From Verrucomicrobia bacterium UBA1727 (GTDB taxonomy: Bacteria; Verrucomicrobiota; Kiritimatiellia; RFP12; UBA1067), in assembly GCA_002315875.1 (NCBI GenBank), contig DCIL01000038.1, positions 1 to 6,690 of the forward strand: DNA of 6,690 bases, written 5' to 3'. The notes under the pieces were generated by a model, which was given only the letters and a program-made list of their open reading frames with translations, ran no database searches and was not told the DNA's origin. The position numbers and the translations under genes are program-made. Position 1 is the stretch's first letter; every line of letters begins with the position of its first letter. This document shows positions 6,167 through 6,690 of the stretch, in pieces.

Positions 6167-6690
6167 TTACTTGAAAAGCGATCGGCAGCATTTTTCAAGG
6201 GCGGCCTTGCGCGCGTCGGCGGAAGCGACGGCGGACGAGATACGCTCGCGGTAGAGCTCGTGATCGATGCCGAGGCACGTTCCCTCGTGCGTCTTCAACG
6301 CGACCTGACGATCGGGATCGAGATTCGCGACCTCGACATCCTTGCCCTCGTAGAGCGCGGCGAACTGATCACGGACATTGTGATACGCGTCGCGCCACGG
6401 CATTCCCTCAGCAACCTTCCTGAGCGCCACATCGGTAGCGAACACGCCTGGCGTAAACGCGGCGCGGCAAATGTCGCCGTTGACCTTCATCCCCTTGACG
6501 ACCTTCGCAAGAATGCGCAGCGTGGTGCGGACGGTATCGAGTCCCTTCATATACAGGAGCTTCGCGTCCTGCAAGTCGCGATTGTATCCACCGGGCATCG
6601 CATGAAGAAGCGCCAGTGCGGCACTCTGCCAGCCGATCACCTGGGCGGTCTTGCCGCGGACGAGTTCCAGCACGTCGGGATTGAACTTCT
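6167..6690 (-). CDS. argH: Argininosuccinate lyase, C-terminal part (5' end outside window)
   Basis: About 174 residues of the C-terminal region of a protein that is normally about 460 residues long. The visible frame runs off the window edge and begins with KFNPDVLELVRGK, so the GTG at 6673 is an internal valine codon, not a start. ArgH splits argininosuccinate into arginine and fumarate, the last step of arginine synthesis, in the cytoplasm. ELVRGKTAQVIG and GGYNRDLQ are the conserved helices after the catalytic loop of the fumarase/aspartase superfamily, and the tail matches the ArgH C-terminal domain. The usual QEDK after YNRDL is QDAK here, and the GGYNRDLQ form recalls a divergent ArgH branch rather than the E. 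coli type. The catalytic serine loop lies outside the window. The gene ends with TAA at 6167, 27 bp before the next gene, and probably shares its transcript. Confidence 0.9.
   Translation of the reverse strand, partial: KFNPDVLELVRGKTAQVIGWQSAALALLHAMPGGYNRDLQDAKLLYMKGLDTVRTTLRILAKVVKGMKVNGDICRAAFTPGVFATDVALRKVAEGMPWRDAYHNVRDQFAALYEGKDVEVANLDPDRQVALKTHEGTCLGIDHELYRERISSAVASADARKAALEKCCRSLFK

Noticed and set aside
6673..6675. GTG as the start of a short gene at the right edge
   Set aside because: Conserved ArgH residues continue upstream of it to the window end, so it is an internal valine codon.

Overview
All five supported genes lie on the minus strand, so the window reads right to left in transcription order. 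It is GC-rich, densely coded bacterial chromosome. Two secreted carbohydrate-active-type proteins, a type II toxin-antitoxin pair and a housekeeping arginine-biosynthesis gene sit side by side. The fused architecture of the large glycosidase, the secreted beta-helix partner and the divergent ArgH sequence are reminiscent of uncultured gut or environmental members of the Planctomycetes-Verrucomicrobia-Chlamydiae group, such as Kiritimatiellota, Lentisphaerota or Verrucomicrobiota. That is an impression from family knowledge; no rRNA or marker gene here settles the taxon.

Layout in transcription order. (1) 6690-6167: the 3' part of argH (argininosuccinate lyase), whose 5' end lies beyond the window. 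(2) 6139-2072: starting 27 bp downstream with a strong ribosome binding site, one 1355-residue exported protein. It joins a complete GH2 glycoside hydrolase (sugar-binding, Ig-like and TIM-barrel domains), a beta-sandwich, a non-catalytic class I glutamine-amidotransferase-like domain, and a complete C-terminal PHP metallohydrolase of the CehA/McbA type. (3) 2066-927: 5 bp further on, a secreted 379-residue right-handed beta-helix protein of the pectate-lyase-3 superfamily. (4) 926-763: a 164-bp intergenic stretch with a near-consensus extended -10 promoter and a perfect 8-bp inverted repeat between its -35 and -10 boxes. (5) 762-469 and 472-32: an antitoxin with a ribbon-helix-helix-like N-terminus and a VapC/FitB-type PIN-domain toxin, overlapping by 4 bp.

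Genes 2 and 3 look like one small glycan-processing unit working outside the cytoplasm. The GH2 module would cleave a glycosidic bond, the PHP module would hydrolyse an ester-type bond (phosphoester, carbamate or similar), and the beta-helix protein would act on or bind the same polysaccharide. The substrate cannot be read from the sequence. The toxin-antitoxin pair has its own promoter and looks like an independent autoregulated module.

The most noteworthy features are the GH2/GATase-like/PHP fusion with apparently intact residues in both enzymatic modules, two unrelated low-complexity repeat tracts in frame inside its Ig-like domain, and the operator-in-spacer promoter of the toxin-antitoxin operon.
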